Source: Mycolicibacter algericus DSM 45454
GTDB lineage: Bacteria > Actinomycetota > Actinomycetes > Mycobacteriales > Mycobacteriaceae
Direction of reading: 5' to 3'
DNA: 64,000 bases
Assembly: GCF_002086455.1 (NCBI RefSeq)
Contig: NZ_MVHC01000003.1
Span: forward strand, 186,001-250,000
Shown: piece after piece, positions 8,464 through 15,851 of the stretch
Layout: every line of letters begins with the position of its first letter
Numbering within the stretch: position 1 is the first letter of the stretch
Position numbers and translations under genes: made by a program
Notes under the pieces: generated by a model
What the model was told of the DNA's origin: nothing
The model's database searches: none
Seen by the model: the letters and a program-made list of their open reading frames with translations, nothing else

Positions 8464-8713
8464 GATATGTTCCCTTGTTTGTAACCGGTGATCTTGTTCA
8501 GATCGTGGCTTGGCTAACATTAGGGGTTTTCTGATGTTTCGTCAACCGAAATCACAGAGAATTTTCCCTGGAGGGCCCGGCGCGCACCAGCGCTGACGTG
8601 CATCCCGCTGGGACAACGGCGCCTCAGCTCCGCCTGATGCCCGGCATCGCCGCACCCGCAATCCTGAGAACGCCGGCTTCTGGACATTGCTCTGTGTCAG
8701 GCCCGGTGCCAAG

Positions 8714-9361
8714 ATGTTCGACATGGTGTCCACCAATGTGTCGGGGGCGCGCCTGTACGGCGGGGTCGACGCCGTCGAACGCCGGGCATCGCGCCGAGCC
8801 CGACTCCTCGAGGCCGGGCTCGACCTTCTCGGGGCCGACGTGCCGCAGATTGCGGAACTGACCGTGCGGGGCATCTGCCGGCAGGCCGGCCTGACCGCGC
8901 GCTATTTCTACGAGAGCTTCGCCGACAAGGAAGAGTTCGTCAGCGCGGTCTTCGACTCCGTCATCGCCGACCTGGCCGCCAAGACCCAGTCGGTCGTGAA
9001 GGCGGCGCCGCCCGGCGAGCAGACCCGGGCCGGAATCGCCAACATCGTGCAGACGATCGTAGGTGACGCCCGGATCGGGCGACTGCTGTTCGGCGTGCAT
9101 CTGAGCAACGCAGTGGTGGTACGCAAACGGGTGGAATCCAGTGCGCTGCTGGCGATGTTATCTGGCCAGCACGCTGGCAGCGCGCTGCGACTGCCGGAAA
9201 ACGACCGGATCAAAGCGGCCGGACACTTCGTCGTCGGTGGGGTCGCCCAGACGATCAGCGCCTGGCTGGCCGGTGAAGTGCGGTTCAAGCCGGAACGCTT
9301 GATCGAGCAACTGGCCGCACTGCTGGACAAACTCGGCGATCCGGCGCTGTACCGAGACTAA
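8714..9361 (+). CDS. TetR family transcriptional regulator
   Basis: A 215-residue protein from ATG 8714 (a second ATG at 8723 is also possible). The N-terminal HTH is recognisable as LTVRGICRQAGLTARYFYESFADKEEFVSAVFD, with the TetR recognition-helix signature Y-F-Y-E-S-F. The C-terminal two thirds is the variable helical ligand-binding domain. The gene converges on the glyoxalase-fold gene with overlapping stop codons (GACTAA). By position it may correspond to Rv0275c of M. tuberculosis. The ligand is unknown. Confidence 0.88.
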   Translation: MFDMVSTNVSGARLYGGVDAVERRASRRARLLEAGLDLLGADVPQIAELTVRGICRQAGLTARYFYESFADKEEFVSAVFDSVIADLAAKTQSVVKAAPPGEQTRAGIANIVQTIVGDARIGRLLFGVHLSNAVVVRKRVESSALLAMLSGQHAGSALRLPENDRIKAAGHFVVGGVAQTISAWLAGEVRFKPERLIEQLAALLDKLGDPALYRD

Positions 9362-9936
9362 GTGGTGACGGCCGGAACCCTCCGGTCGGCTTCGGTCTTC
9401 GGCGTGACGTGTTCCTCGCCTGGAGTGAACTCCTTTGTCCAGCAAGCGAACTCAAGTGTAATTCCGTCGGGATCGAGGAAGTAGAACGACCGGACGTACA
9501 CACCGGGATGCAGGGTCGGGCTGGCCTGGAATTCGGACATGTCGTGGTTGAGAACGGGCCCGACCCGGACACCTTTGTCCTTGAGTCGCTGGCGGTAGGC
9601 GTCGAACTTGTCTGCGGGCACGTGAAAGGCCAAGTGGTTCATGGTGCTCACCGCGCTGACGATCTCACCGACGCCCGGGATGGCGACCGGCGATGAGATG
9701 CCCGGTACGCGATCCGGTGCTTCGGCGAACCAGAAGAAGGCGACGCAGTCACCGTTGCCGGCGTCGAAGAAGAAGTGCTGGCCCATCCCGGCGGGCAGAT
9801 CCAGGGACTTGACCAACGGCATGCCGAGCACGTTGCTGTAGAAGTCGACCGTTCGGGCCATGTCGGCGCAGACCAGCGCGACGTGGTTGATCCCACTGAT
9901 CTCGAACTCGGTGTTGACACCGTGCGGCTTGATCAT
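9358..9936 (-). CDS. VOC / glyoxalase-fold dioxygenase-like protein
   Basis: 192 residues from the ATG at 9936, chosen because GAGGAG lies five bases before it. GINHVALVCADMARTVDFYS at the N-terminus is the first beta-alpha-beta unit of the vicinal oxygen chelate fold, and HLAFHVPADKFDAYRQRLKD plus RSFYFLDPDGITLEFACW form the second, with metal-ligand candidates His (NHVAL), His (HLAFHV) and Glu (TLEFA). It matches the ~193-residue mycobacterial protein Rv0274. It is divergent from a TetR gene, with a palindrome between them, so that regulator probably controls it. The substrate is unknown. Confidence 0.85.
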   Translation of the reverse strand: MIKPHGVNTEFEISGINHVALVCADMARTVDFYSNVLGMPLVKSLDLPAGMGQHFFFDAGNGDCVAFFWFAEAPDRVPGISSPVAIPGVGEIVSAVSTMNHLAFHVPADKFDAYRQRLKDKGVRVGPVLNHDMSEFQASPTLHPGVYVRSFYFLDPDGITLEFACWTKEFTPGEEHVTPKTEADRRVPAVTT

Positions 9937-9964
9937 CGCGACTCCTCTGGTCAAGATCAGAATC

Positions 9965-9984
9965 TGAATCTAACATCAGATTCA
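9965..9984. promoter_or_regulatory. Palindromic candidate TetR operator
   Basis: TGAATCT (9965-9971) and AGATTCA (9978-9984) form a perfect inverted repeat separated by AACATC, in the 88-base space between the divergent VOC gene and TetR gene. A further AATCT copy lies just upstream. Position and symmetry suggest the binding site of the adjacent TetR protein. Confidence 0.6.
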
Positions 9985-10024
9985 AGTTTGATCCAGCCCC
10001 GGCAGCGACAGGAGAACCGATTCG

Positions 10025-10669
10025 GTGTCGACCCTCTCCGAAGAGCCCATTCACCGCGACCCGTTGCCGACTCGTCGGGGCCGACGCACCCAGGCGGCGA
10101 TCGACTCCGCGGCACGGGCGGTGATCGCCCGCAAAGGTGTGCTGGCCACCACCATCGCCGACATCGCTGCCGAGGCCGGTCGATCGGCCGCGTCGTTCTA
10201 CAACTACTACGACTCCAAAGAAGCGATGGTCCGGGAGTGGGCGCTGCGGTTCCGCGATGAGGCCGGCGAGCGGGTCTCCGGCGCCGTTCGGCACGGGCTG
10301 TCGAACCGGGAGCGTATCGAGCAGGCCGCCGCCGCCCACTGGTATACCTACCGCAACCGACTCGCCGAGATGGTCGGAGTCTCCCAACTGGCGATGGTCA
10401 ACGACGACTTCGCCCGTTACTGGGCGGAGATCTGCGCGGTACCAGTGGCTTTCATCACCGAAACGGTGAAACGAGCGCAAGCTGACGGCCACTGCGCCGA
10501 TGACGATCCCGAACTACTCGCGGTGGCGATCGTGTCGATGCTGAACCAGTTCTGCTACGTCCAACTGGCCGCCCCCCGTCGCGGCGGCGCCGCGCCGGAC
10601 GATGACGCCTGCATCCGAACCCTGGCCAACGTCTTCTATCGGGCCATCTATACCGAGGAGACCACTTGA
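10025..10669 (+). CDS. TetR family transcriptional regulator
   Basis: A 214-residue protein from a GTG start preceded by AGGAGA. The N-terminal HTH reads TTIADIAAEAGRSAASFYNYYDSKEAMVREW, a classic TetR signature. The rest is a helical ligand-binding domain. It is divergent from the VOC gene, and one base separates its stop from the ATG of the hydroxyacid dehydrogenase, so it is cotranscribed with that enzyme. Position matches Rv0273c of M. tuberculosis. A palindrome upstream (9965-9984) is the likely operator and suggests autoregulation. Confidence 0.9.
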   Translation: MSTLSEEPIHRDPLPTRRGRRTQAAIDSAARAVIARKGVLATTIADIAAEAGRSAASFYNYYDSKEAMVREWALRFRDEAGERVSGAVRHGLSNRERIEQAAAAHWYTYRNRLAEMVGVSQLAMVNDDFARYWAEICAVPVAFITETVKRAQADGHCADDDPELLAVAIVSMLNQFCYVQLAAPRRGGAAPDDDACIRTLANVFYRAIYTEETT

Positions 10670-10670
10670 C

Positions 10671-11630
10671 ATGCCGGCGGTGAGAGTCCTGGCGCATTTC
10701 ATCCCCGGGCCGAAGGTCATCGACTTCGTTGCGCCGGAATCGGACTGGCTCGATATTCGGTGGTGCGCCGCCGACGACGACACCGCCTTCCGGCGTGAGC
10801 TGGCCGATGCCGAGGTGATCTGGCACGTGCTGCGTCCGCTGTCCGGCGAGGACCTGCGCGGTGGACCGCGACTGCGACTGGTGCAGAAGTTCGGCGTCGG
10901 GATCAACACCATCGACGTCGGGGCCGCCACCGAGTGCGGCATCGCGGTTGCCAACATGCCCGGCGCCAACGCGGCATCGGTGGCCGAGGGCGCCGTGCTG
11001 CTGATGCTGGCGGTGTTGCGCCGACTGGTGTCGCTGGATCGCTCGACGCGCCAGGGGTCCGGTTGGCCCACCGATCCGGATCTCGGTGAGCGCTGCCGCG
11101 ACATCGGCGGCTGCACCGTGGGTCTGGTCGGGTACGGCAGCATCGCCCGACGCGTCGCCGGGATCGTCTCCGCCATGGGCGCCAACGTGCTGCACACCAG
11201 CACCCGCGATGACGGTCGCCCCGGCTGGCGCTCATTGCCGGAGCTGCTGGCCGAAGCCGATGTCGTGTCGCTGCACGTGCCGTTGACGGCGGCCACCGAG
11301 GGATTGATCGACCGGGCCGGCCTGGCGCGCATGAAACCCGGGGCGGTGCTGGTCAACACCGCGCGCGGCACCGTCGTCGACGAGACCGCGCTGACCGAGG
11401 CGCTGGCGAGCGGGCGGCTGGGCGGCGCGGGTCTCGATGTGTTCGCCGTTGAGCCGGTCAGCCCGGACAACCCCCTGCTCGGCTTGGACAACGTGGTGCT
11501 GACTCCCCATGTCAGCTGGTACACCGCCGACACCATGCAGCGCTATCTGAGCGCCGCCGTCGACAACTGTCGCCGGCTGCGCGACGGTCAACCCTTGACC
11601 GAGGTAGTCAACCAACCGACCGGTTGTTAG
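10671..11630 (+). CDS. D-isomer-specific 2-hydroxyacid dehydrogenase (NAD-binding)
   Basis: 319 residues from ATG 10671; the frame extends upstream into the TetR gene but this ATG directly follows the TetR stop. The Rossmann motif GLVGYGSIARRVAGI, the catalytic-region stretch LVNTARGTVVDETAL and the C-terminal VFAVEPVSPDNPL with TPHVSW (active-site His) identify the family of phosphoglycerate, glyoxylate and formate dehydrogenases. It reduces or oxidises a 2-keto/2-hydroxy acid using NAD(P)(H); which one cannot be told. The three-gene neighbourhood (VOC, TetR, dehydrogenase) hints at a small catabolic unit. Confidence 0.9.
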   Translation: MPAVRVLAHFIPGPKVIDFVAPESDWLDIRWCAADDDTAFRRELADAEVIWHVLRPLSGEDLRGGPRLRLVQKFGVGINTIDVGAATECGIAVANMPGANAASVAEGAVLLMLAVLRRLVSLDRSTRQGSGWPTDPDLGERCRDIGGCTVGLVGYGSIARRVAGIVSAMGANVLHTSTRDDGRPGWRSLPELLAEADVVSLHVPLTAATEGLIDRAGLARMKPGAVLVNTARGTVVDETALTEALASGRLGGAGLDVFAVEPVSPDNPLLGLDNVVLTPHVSWYTADTMQRYLSAAVDNCRRLRDGQPLTEVVNQPTGC

Positions 11631-11662
11631 TTTGGCCCCACGCACACACCGAAAGGCGCAAC

Positions 11663-13855
11663 ATGCCCATAGCGATCACATCTGAGCATCAGGACCTCGC
11701 CGATTCAGTGCGGTCACTTCTGACACGGGCGGTGCCGTCCGAGTTGTTGCATGCGGCAATGGACAACCCGATCGAGAACCCGCCGCCGTACTGGCGGGCC
11801 GCCGCCGAGCAGGGTCTGGCGGGGGTGCACCTGGCCGAACAAGTCGGCGGGCAGGGGTTCGGCATCCTGGAGCTGGCGGTGGTGCTGGCCGAGTTCGGCT
11901 ATGCCGCGGTGCCCGGCCCGTTCGTGCCGTCGGCGATCGCCGGCGCCTTGATCGCCGCCCATGATCCGACCGCCCCCGAGTTGGCGGGTCTGGCCACCGG
12001 CGAGGTCATCGCCAGCTACACCCTCAACCCCGGACTGACGGCCACCGCCCACGGTGACGGCTTGGTGATCCGCGGTGAGGTCCGTGCCGTCGCGGCGGCC
12101 GCCCAGGCGTCGCTGCTCGTGCTCCCCGTGGCGATCGACAGCGGCGAAGCTTGGGTGGTGCTGAGTGCCGACCAGCTTGAGATCGAGCCGGTGGAAAGCG
12201 TGGACCCGCTACGTCCGATCGCCCACGTGCGGGCCAATGGTGTCGAGGTCGACGACAAAGCCGTGCTGGGCAACCTCAACCAGGCGCAGGCGCACGCGCT
12301 GATCTCGACACTGCTGTCCGCCGAGGCGGTCGGGGTGGCCCGGTGGGCCACCGACACCGCGGCGGAGTACGCCAAGATCCGCGAACAGTTCGGCCGGCCG
12401 ATCGGTCAGTTCCAGGCCATCAAACACAAGTGCGCCGAGATGATCGCCACCACCGAACGCGCCACCGCCGCGGTGTGGGACGCCGCCCGCGCGATCGACG
12501 AGGCAACCGGGAACGACGCCGCGGTTGCGGCCGTGCCGTTCGCGGCCGCGGTGGCTGCGACCCTGGCCCCGGAGGCGGCGCAGCACTGCACCCAGGACTG
12601 CATCCAGGTCCACGGTGGGATCGGTTTCACCTGGGAGCACGACGCGGGCGTCTATTACCGGCGGGCACTGATCCTGGCCGCCTCGTTCGGCCGTCGCGCC
12701 GACTACCCGCAGCAGGTCGTCGACACCGCCACTGCCGGCGGGATGCGCAAGATCGACATCGACCTGGATCCCGAAACCGAGAAACTGCGGGCGGAGATCC
12801 GTGCGGAGGTGGCCGCGCTCAAGGCCATACCGCGCGACGAGCGCACCGTGGCGATCGCCGAGGGCGGCTGGGTACTGCCCTACCTGCCGAAGCCGTGGGG
12901 GCGGGCCGCCGAGCCGATCGAGCAGATCATCATCGAGCAGGAGTTCGCGGCCGGCCGGGTGCGCCGCCAGGGGATGGGTATCGCGGCGTGGCTCATCCCG
13001 TCGATCGTGGCGTTCGGCACCGAAGAGCAGAAGCAGCGTTTCCTGCCGCCCACGTTCCGCGGCGAGATGGTGTGGTGCCAGCTGTTCTCCGAGCCGGGCG
13101 CGGGTTCGGACCTGGCCAGCCTGACCACCAAGGCCACCAAGGTCGACGGCGGCTGGCGGATCAGCGGACAGAAGATCTGGACGTCGGCCGCGCAGTTCTC
13201 GTCATGGGGAGCCCTGCTGGCGCGGACCGACGCCGCGGCCCCCAAACACGATGGCATCACCTACTTCTTGCTGGACATGAAAAGTGAGGGCGTGACCGTC
13301 AGTCCGCTGCGTGAACTCACCGGCGGGGCGATGTTCAACACCGTGTTCATCGACGATGTGTTCATCCCCGACGAGCTGGTGCTCGGCGAGGTGAACCGGG
13401 GCTGGGAGGTCAGCCGCAACACGCTGACCGCCGAGCGGGTGTCGATCGGCGGGTCCGAGATGCCGTTCCTGGCCAGCCTCGACGGGTTCGTGGACTTCAT
13501 CCGCGACGGCCAGTTCGATCAGGGTGAGCAGCGCCGAGCCGGCGAGTTGATCGCCGAAGGGCACGCCGCCAAGCTGCTTAACCTGCGCTCAACGCTGTTG
13601 ACCCTGGCGGGCAAGGACCCGATGCCCGCGGCGGCGGTGTCCAAGCTGCTGTCGATGCGGACCGGCCAGGGCTACGCCGAATTCGGGGTGAGCACCTTCG
13701 CCGGCGACGCCGCGATCGGTGACCGCGAGCAACTGCCCGGCAAGTGGGCTGAGTATCTGCTGATGAGCCGTGCCACAACGATTTACGGCGGCACCTCGGA
13801 GGTTCAGCTCAACATCATCGCCGAGCGTCTGCTGGGGCTGCCCCGCGATCCGTAG
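11663..13855 (+). CDS. fadE6: Double-domain acyl-CoA dehydrogenase (FadE6-like)
   Basis: 730 residues from ATG 11663 (after GAAAGGCG), essentially the length of M. tuberculosis FadE6 (731), which also lies near fadD2. Two acyl-CoA dehydrogenase units are fused. The N-terminal unit (about 1-375) keeps QFGRPIGQFQAIKHKCAEM and QVHGGIGFTWEHD, but lacks the FAD-contacting TEPGAGSD motif in its middle part, where TLNPGLTATAHGDGL is found. The C-terminal unit (about 385-730) has FSEPGAGSDLASL, ISGQKIWTSAAQFSSWG and the end motif TTIYGGTSEVQLNIIAERLL. So one active site may be degenerate. The enzyme should start beta-oxidation of an unknown acyl-CoA. Confidence 0.85.
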   Translation: MPIAITSEHQDLADSVRSLLTRAVPSELLHAAMDNPIENPPPYWRAAAEQGLAGVHLAEQVGGQGFGILELAVVLAEFGYAAVPGPFVPSAIAGALIAAHDPTAPELAGLATGEVIASYTLNPGLTATAHGDGLVIRGEVRAVAAAAQASLLVLPVAIDSGEAWVVLSADQLEIEPVESVDPLRPIAHVRANGVEVDDKAVLGNLNQAQAHALISTLLSAEAVGVARWATDTAAEYAKIREQFGRPIGQFQAIKHKCAEMIATTERATAAVWDAARAIDEATGNDAAVAAVPFAAAVAATLAPEAAQHCTQDCIQVHGGIGFTWEHDAGVYYRRALILAASFGRRADYPQQVVDTATAGGMRKIDIDLDPETEKLRAEIRAEVAALKAIPRDERTVAIAEGGWVLPYLPKPWGRAAEPIEQIIIEQEFAAGRVRRQGMGIAAWLIPSIVAFGTEEQKQRFLPPTFRGEMVWCQLFSEPGAGSDLASLTTKATKVDGGWRISGQKIWTSAAQFSSWGALLARTDAAAPKHDGITYFLLDMKSEGVTVSPLRELTGGAMFNTVFIDDVFIPDELVLGEVNRGWEVSRNTLTAERVSIGGSEMPFLASLDGFVDFIRDGQFDQGEQRRAGELIAEGHAAKLLNLRSTLLTLAGKDPMPAAAVSKLLSMRTGQGYAEFGVSTFAGDAAIGDREQLPGKWAEYLLMSRATTIYGGTSEVQLNIIAERLLGLPRDP

Positions 13856-14191
13856 GAGTCGAAAACCGCATCCTGGCTAACTTATCGCGCCGGCCAGACC
13901 GCGGGAGGATCGAGAACTTAAGCGCGCCAACGAAATACCGAATCAGGCGACGCCAACACCGCAAACGGTCGCCGTCATCGGGTGCCGCCGCGCCAACGCT
14001 GGGTCGAGCCCAGCTGCACCGTCCCGCGTGAGACGGGTGTGTCGATGCCGGACCTGCCGGGATCCGCCGTGGACTCATCCCGATTGCGTCGATCGGCTCC
14101 AGCATGCTAGAAACATCGATACCTATGTAGCTACTACGTAGGTACGTAGGAGCGGTGCGGGATCGTTGACGGGGTGAACGATGGAGGGTAC
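13856..14191. other. Intergenic stretch without a credible gene
   Basis: 336 bases between fadE6 and the DsrE-like gene. The only reading frame on the minus strand has arginine/proline-rich composition with no recognisable domain. The 3' part contains the palindrome described separately. Confidence 0.6.
14121..14150. promoter_or_regulatory. Imperfect palindrome and direct repeat upstream of the sulfur islet
   Basis: ACCTATGTA (14121-14129) and TACGTAGGT (14135-14143) are inverted with one mismatch around GCTAC, and TACGTAGG is repeated at 14143-14150. It lies about 40 bases before the start of the DsrE-like gene, so it is a candidate operator for the two-gene islet. The regulator is not in the window as far as I can see. 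Confidence 0.5.
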
Positions 14192-14656
14192 GTGAAAAAG
14201 TTCAGTAAGCTTTTGACCCTGACGGCCGCAGTGGCCATCATCCCACTCGGAGTCGCCAACCCGGCATATGCTCAGCCGCCGAGCGTTGAAGAGATCCTCG
14301 CAACGGAGAACGCTGTTAGGGCCGATGGCAAGTACGCATTGCTGGCTTCCGACGGACGGCACTTGGACGGAGCCATAATGACGGGCCGGGAGCTCAAGGC
14401 GAAGAGCTCGGCCATTGATTTTCAGATTGTGGCGTACGGACAATTGGTCCAAGAGATCGCAACGACTCCGGCGGTGAAGGATGCGGTCCGTCGGGCCGTG
14501 ATCGACGACGGACTCAAAGTCGTGGCCTGCAATATTTCAGTCCAGAGGACGGGCATCGATCCGGCTCTCCTGCCACCCGAGATTCCCACCACCGGGAACG
14601 CTCTGACGTATGCACTCGGACTACAGGAGCAAGGCTACAAGACCCTCACCTACTGA
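14192..14656 (+). CDS. Secreted DsrE-like sulfur-carrier family protein
   Basis: 154 residues from the GTG at 14192, chosen because ATGGAGGGTAC provides a Shine-Dalgarno just upstream and because the protein then starts with a signal peptide (VKKFSKLLTLTAAVAIIPLG then ANPAYAQPP). The mature part (KYALLASDGRHLDGAI, FQIVAYGQLVQEIA, LKVVACNISVQRTGIDPALL, GLQEQGYKTL) follows the pattern of exported DsrE/DsrF-like proteins, with one conserved Cys in VVACN. The family handles sulfane sulfur; this exact member is uncharacterised as far as I know. GC content is visibly lower than in neighbouring genes, which suggests transfer. It precedes the DoxDA fusion on the same strand. Confidence 0.7.
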   Translation: MKKFSKLLTLTAAVAIIPLGVANPAYAQPPSVEEILATENAVRADGKYALLASDGRHLDGAIMTGRELKAKSSAIDFQIVAYGQLVQEIATTPAVKDAVRRAVIDDGLKVVACNISVQRTGIDPALLPPEIPTTGNALTYALGLQEQGYKTLTY

Positions 14657-14728
14657 GTTGGCCCGCTGCCGACTACATCGCCCGATCACTCCTGGAAGCC
14701 AAGGAAACTACTGCACCGGAGGTGCCCC

Positions 14729-15769
14729 GTGACCGCTGACACCATCGAAAAAGCCGGGACCCTCGAACGTCATTTCACTACCGCGGCGCTTTTCGCACTG
14801 CCGGTCCGACTGGTCATCGGGTGGACGTACTTTTCAGCTTTCTGGCGCCGTGTCGGCATCGCCGACAAATTGGATCCGAATCTGCCCGGCTATATCGGCG
14901 AGAAGTTCAACCATTTTCTGCCGCACGCGCTTGGCATCGGCCCGATCATCGAGCACCTGCTGACCCACCCCGGTCTGCTCGCGGTGGCGATGACGGTGTT
15001 CACCATCGTGGAAGGCGTCGTCGGGATCTGCGTGATGATTGGTTTTCTCACCCGGATCATGAGTTTGGCGGTCCTGGGGTTGGCGTTCGGCATCCTGCTC
15101 AGCGCCGGCTGGCTGGGCACCACCTGCCTGGACGAGTGGCAAATCGGGATCCTCGGGATGGCCTGCGGTTTCATGCTGTTTTTGAGCGGCGGCGGGCGCT
15201 ATTCCGTGGATCGCATCGTTTCGGGCAGGATTCTGCGGCTGGCGCAGCAGAAATGGTTCAACTGGCTGAGCTCGGGCGCAATCAACGTCAGGACACCCGT
15301 CGTGGTCAGCGGCTCGATATTGATCCTGACCGTGGCGTTGTTCACCAACCAGCATTTTCACGGCGGGGTTTATGGCCCGCTGCACAATAAATCGGTAGCG
15401 CCGGTCATCGAGATCACCGACGCCCACATAGCCGACAACAGCCTGCAATTCGAGCTCTTCCGCACCGAAGGCGCCGACGTGTACGGCTCGTTTCTGATCG
15501 GCGTCGGCGTCCGCGACGACACCGCCGGCGACACCGTGGTCAAGCTCGATGGCGCGGAGCTCAGCCGGCTGCCCAGAACGGCGATCACCAACCGCTACGT
15601 GGCCAAGGTGGAGCCCGGCGCCCACAGCCTCGTCGTCCCGTTGGGCGCGAAAGCTCGGGTGACGATCGACACCGAACGGACACGCTGGAACGCGGCACAC
15701 CGGTACACCCTTGTGCTCACCGATATCAGCGGCGCCACCTGGAAGTTGCCGATCGCAAGCGTCACCTGA
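14729..15769 (+). CDS. DoxD-DoxA fusion, thiosulfate:quinone oxidoreductase type
   Basis: 346 residues from GTG 14729 (GGAGG nine bases before). The N-terminal part (about 15-165) has four hydrophobic segments and the DoxX/DoxD features RLVIGWTYFSAFWRRVG, MIGFLTRIMSL and LSAGWLGTTCLDEWQIG. A further membrane segment (about 190-207) leads to a C-terminal, probably extracytoplasmic, DoxA-like beta-rich domain. In Acidianus DoxD and DoxA are separate subunits of an enzyme that oxidises thiosulfate to tetrathionate and reduces quinone; bacterial fusions are known. Here the DsrE-like secreted protein precedes it, so both likely deal with reduced sulfur outside the membrane. The activity itself is inferred. 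Confidence 0.78.
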   Translation: MTADTIEKAGTLERHFTTAALFALPVRLVIGWTYFSAFWRRVGIADKLDPNLPGYIGEKFNHFLPHALGIGPIIEHLLTHPGLLAVAMTVFTIVEGVVGICVMIGFLTRIMSLAVLGLAFGILLSAGWLGTTCLDEWQIGILGMACGFMLFLSGGGRYSVDRIVSGRILRLAQQKWFNWLSSGAINVRTPVVVSGSILILTVALFTNQHFHGGVYGPLHNKSVAPVIEITDAHIADNSLQFELFRTEGADVYGSFLIGVGVRDDTAGDTVVKLDGAELSRLPRTAITNRYVAKVEPGAHSLVVPLGAKARVTIDTERTRWNAAHRYTLVLTDISGATWKLPIASVT

Positions 15770-15777
15770 CCCGTGCC

Positions 15778-15837
15778 GCGAGCGTGCGTAGTCCCGGCTC
15801 CGGCACGGAGTGTCGTACCGGGGACGCGCACGCTCGC
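15778..15837. terminator. Long imperfect hairpin between convergent genes, repeat-like
   Basis: A 20-base left arm (GCGAGCGTGCGTAGTCCCGG, 15778-15797) pairs with 15818-15837 with three mismatches, around a 20-base centre. It lies between the 3' ends of the DoxDA gene (+) and fadD2 (-) and probably terminates both. The GCGAGCGTGCG...CGCACGCTCGC arms resemble a palindromic sequence I have seen repeatedly between mycobacterial genes, so it may be a dispersed repeat. Confidence 0.65.
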
Positions 15838-15851
15838 GCCAGAAACGGGAC

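Noticed and set aside
13815..14105. 96-codon minus-strand frame in the gap after fadE6
   Set aside because: No ribosome site, Arg/Pro-rich composition and overlap with the fadE6 end.
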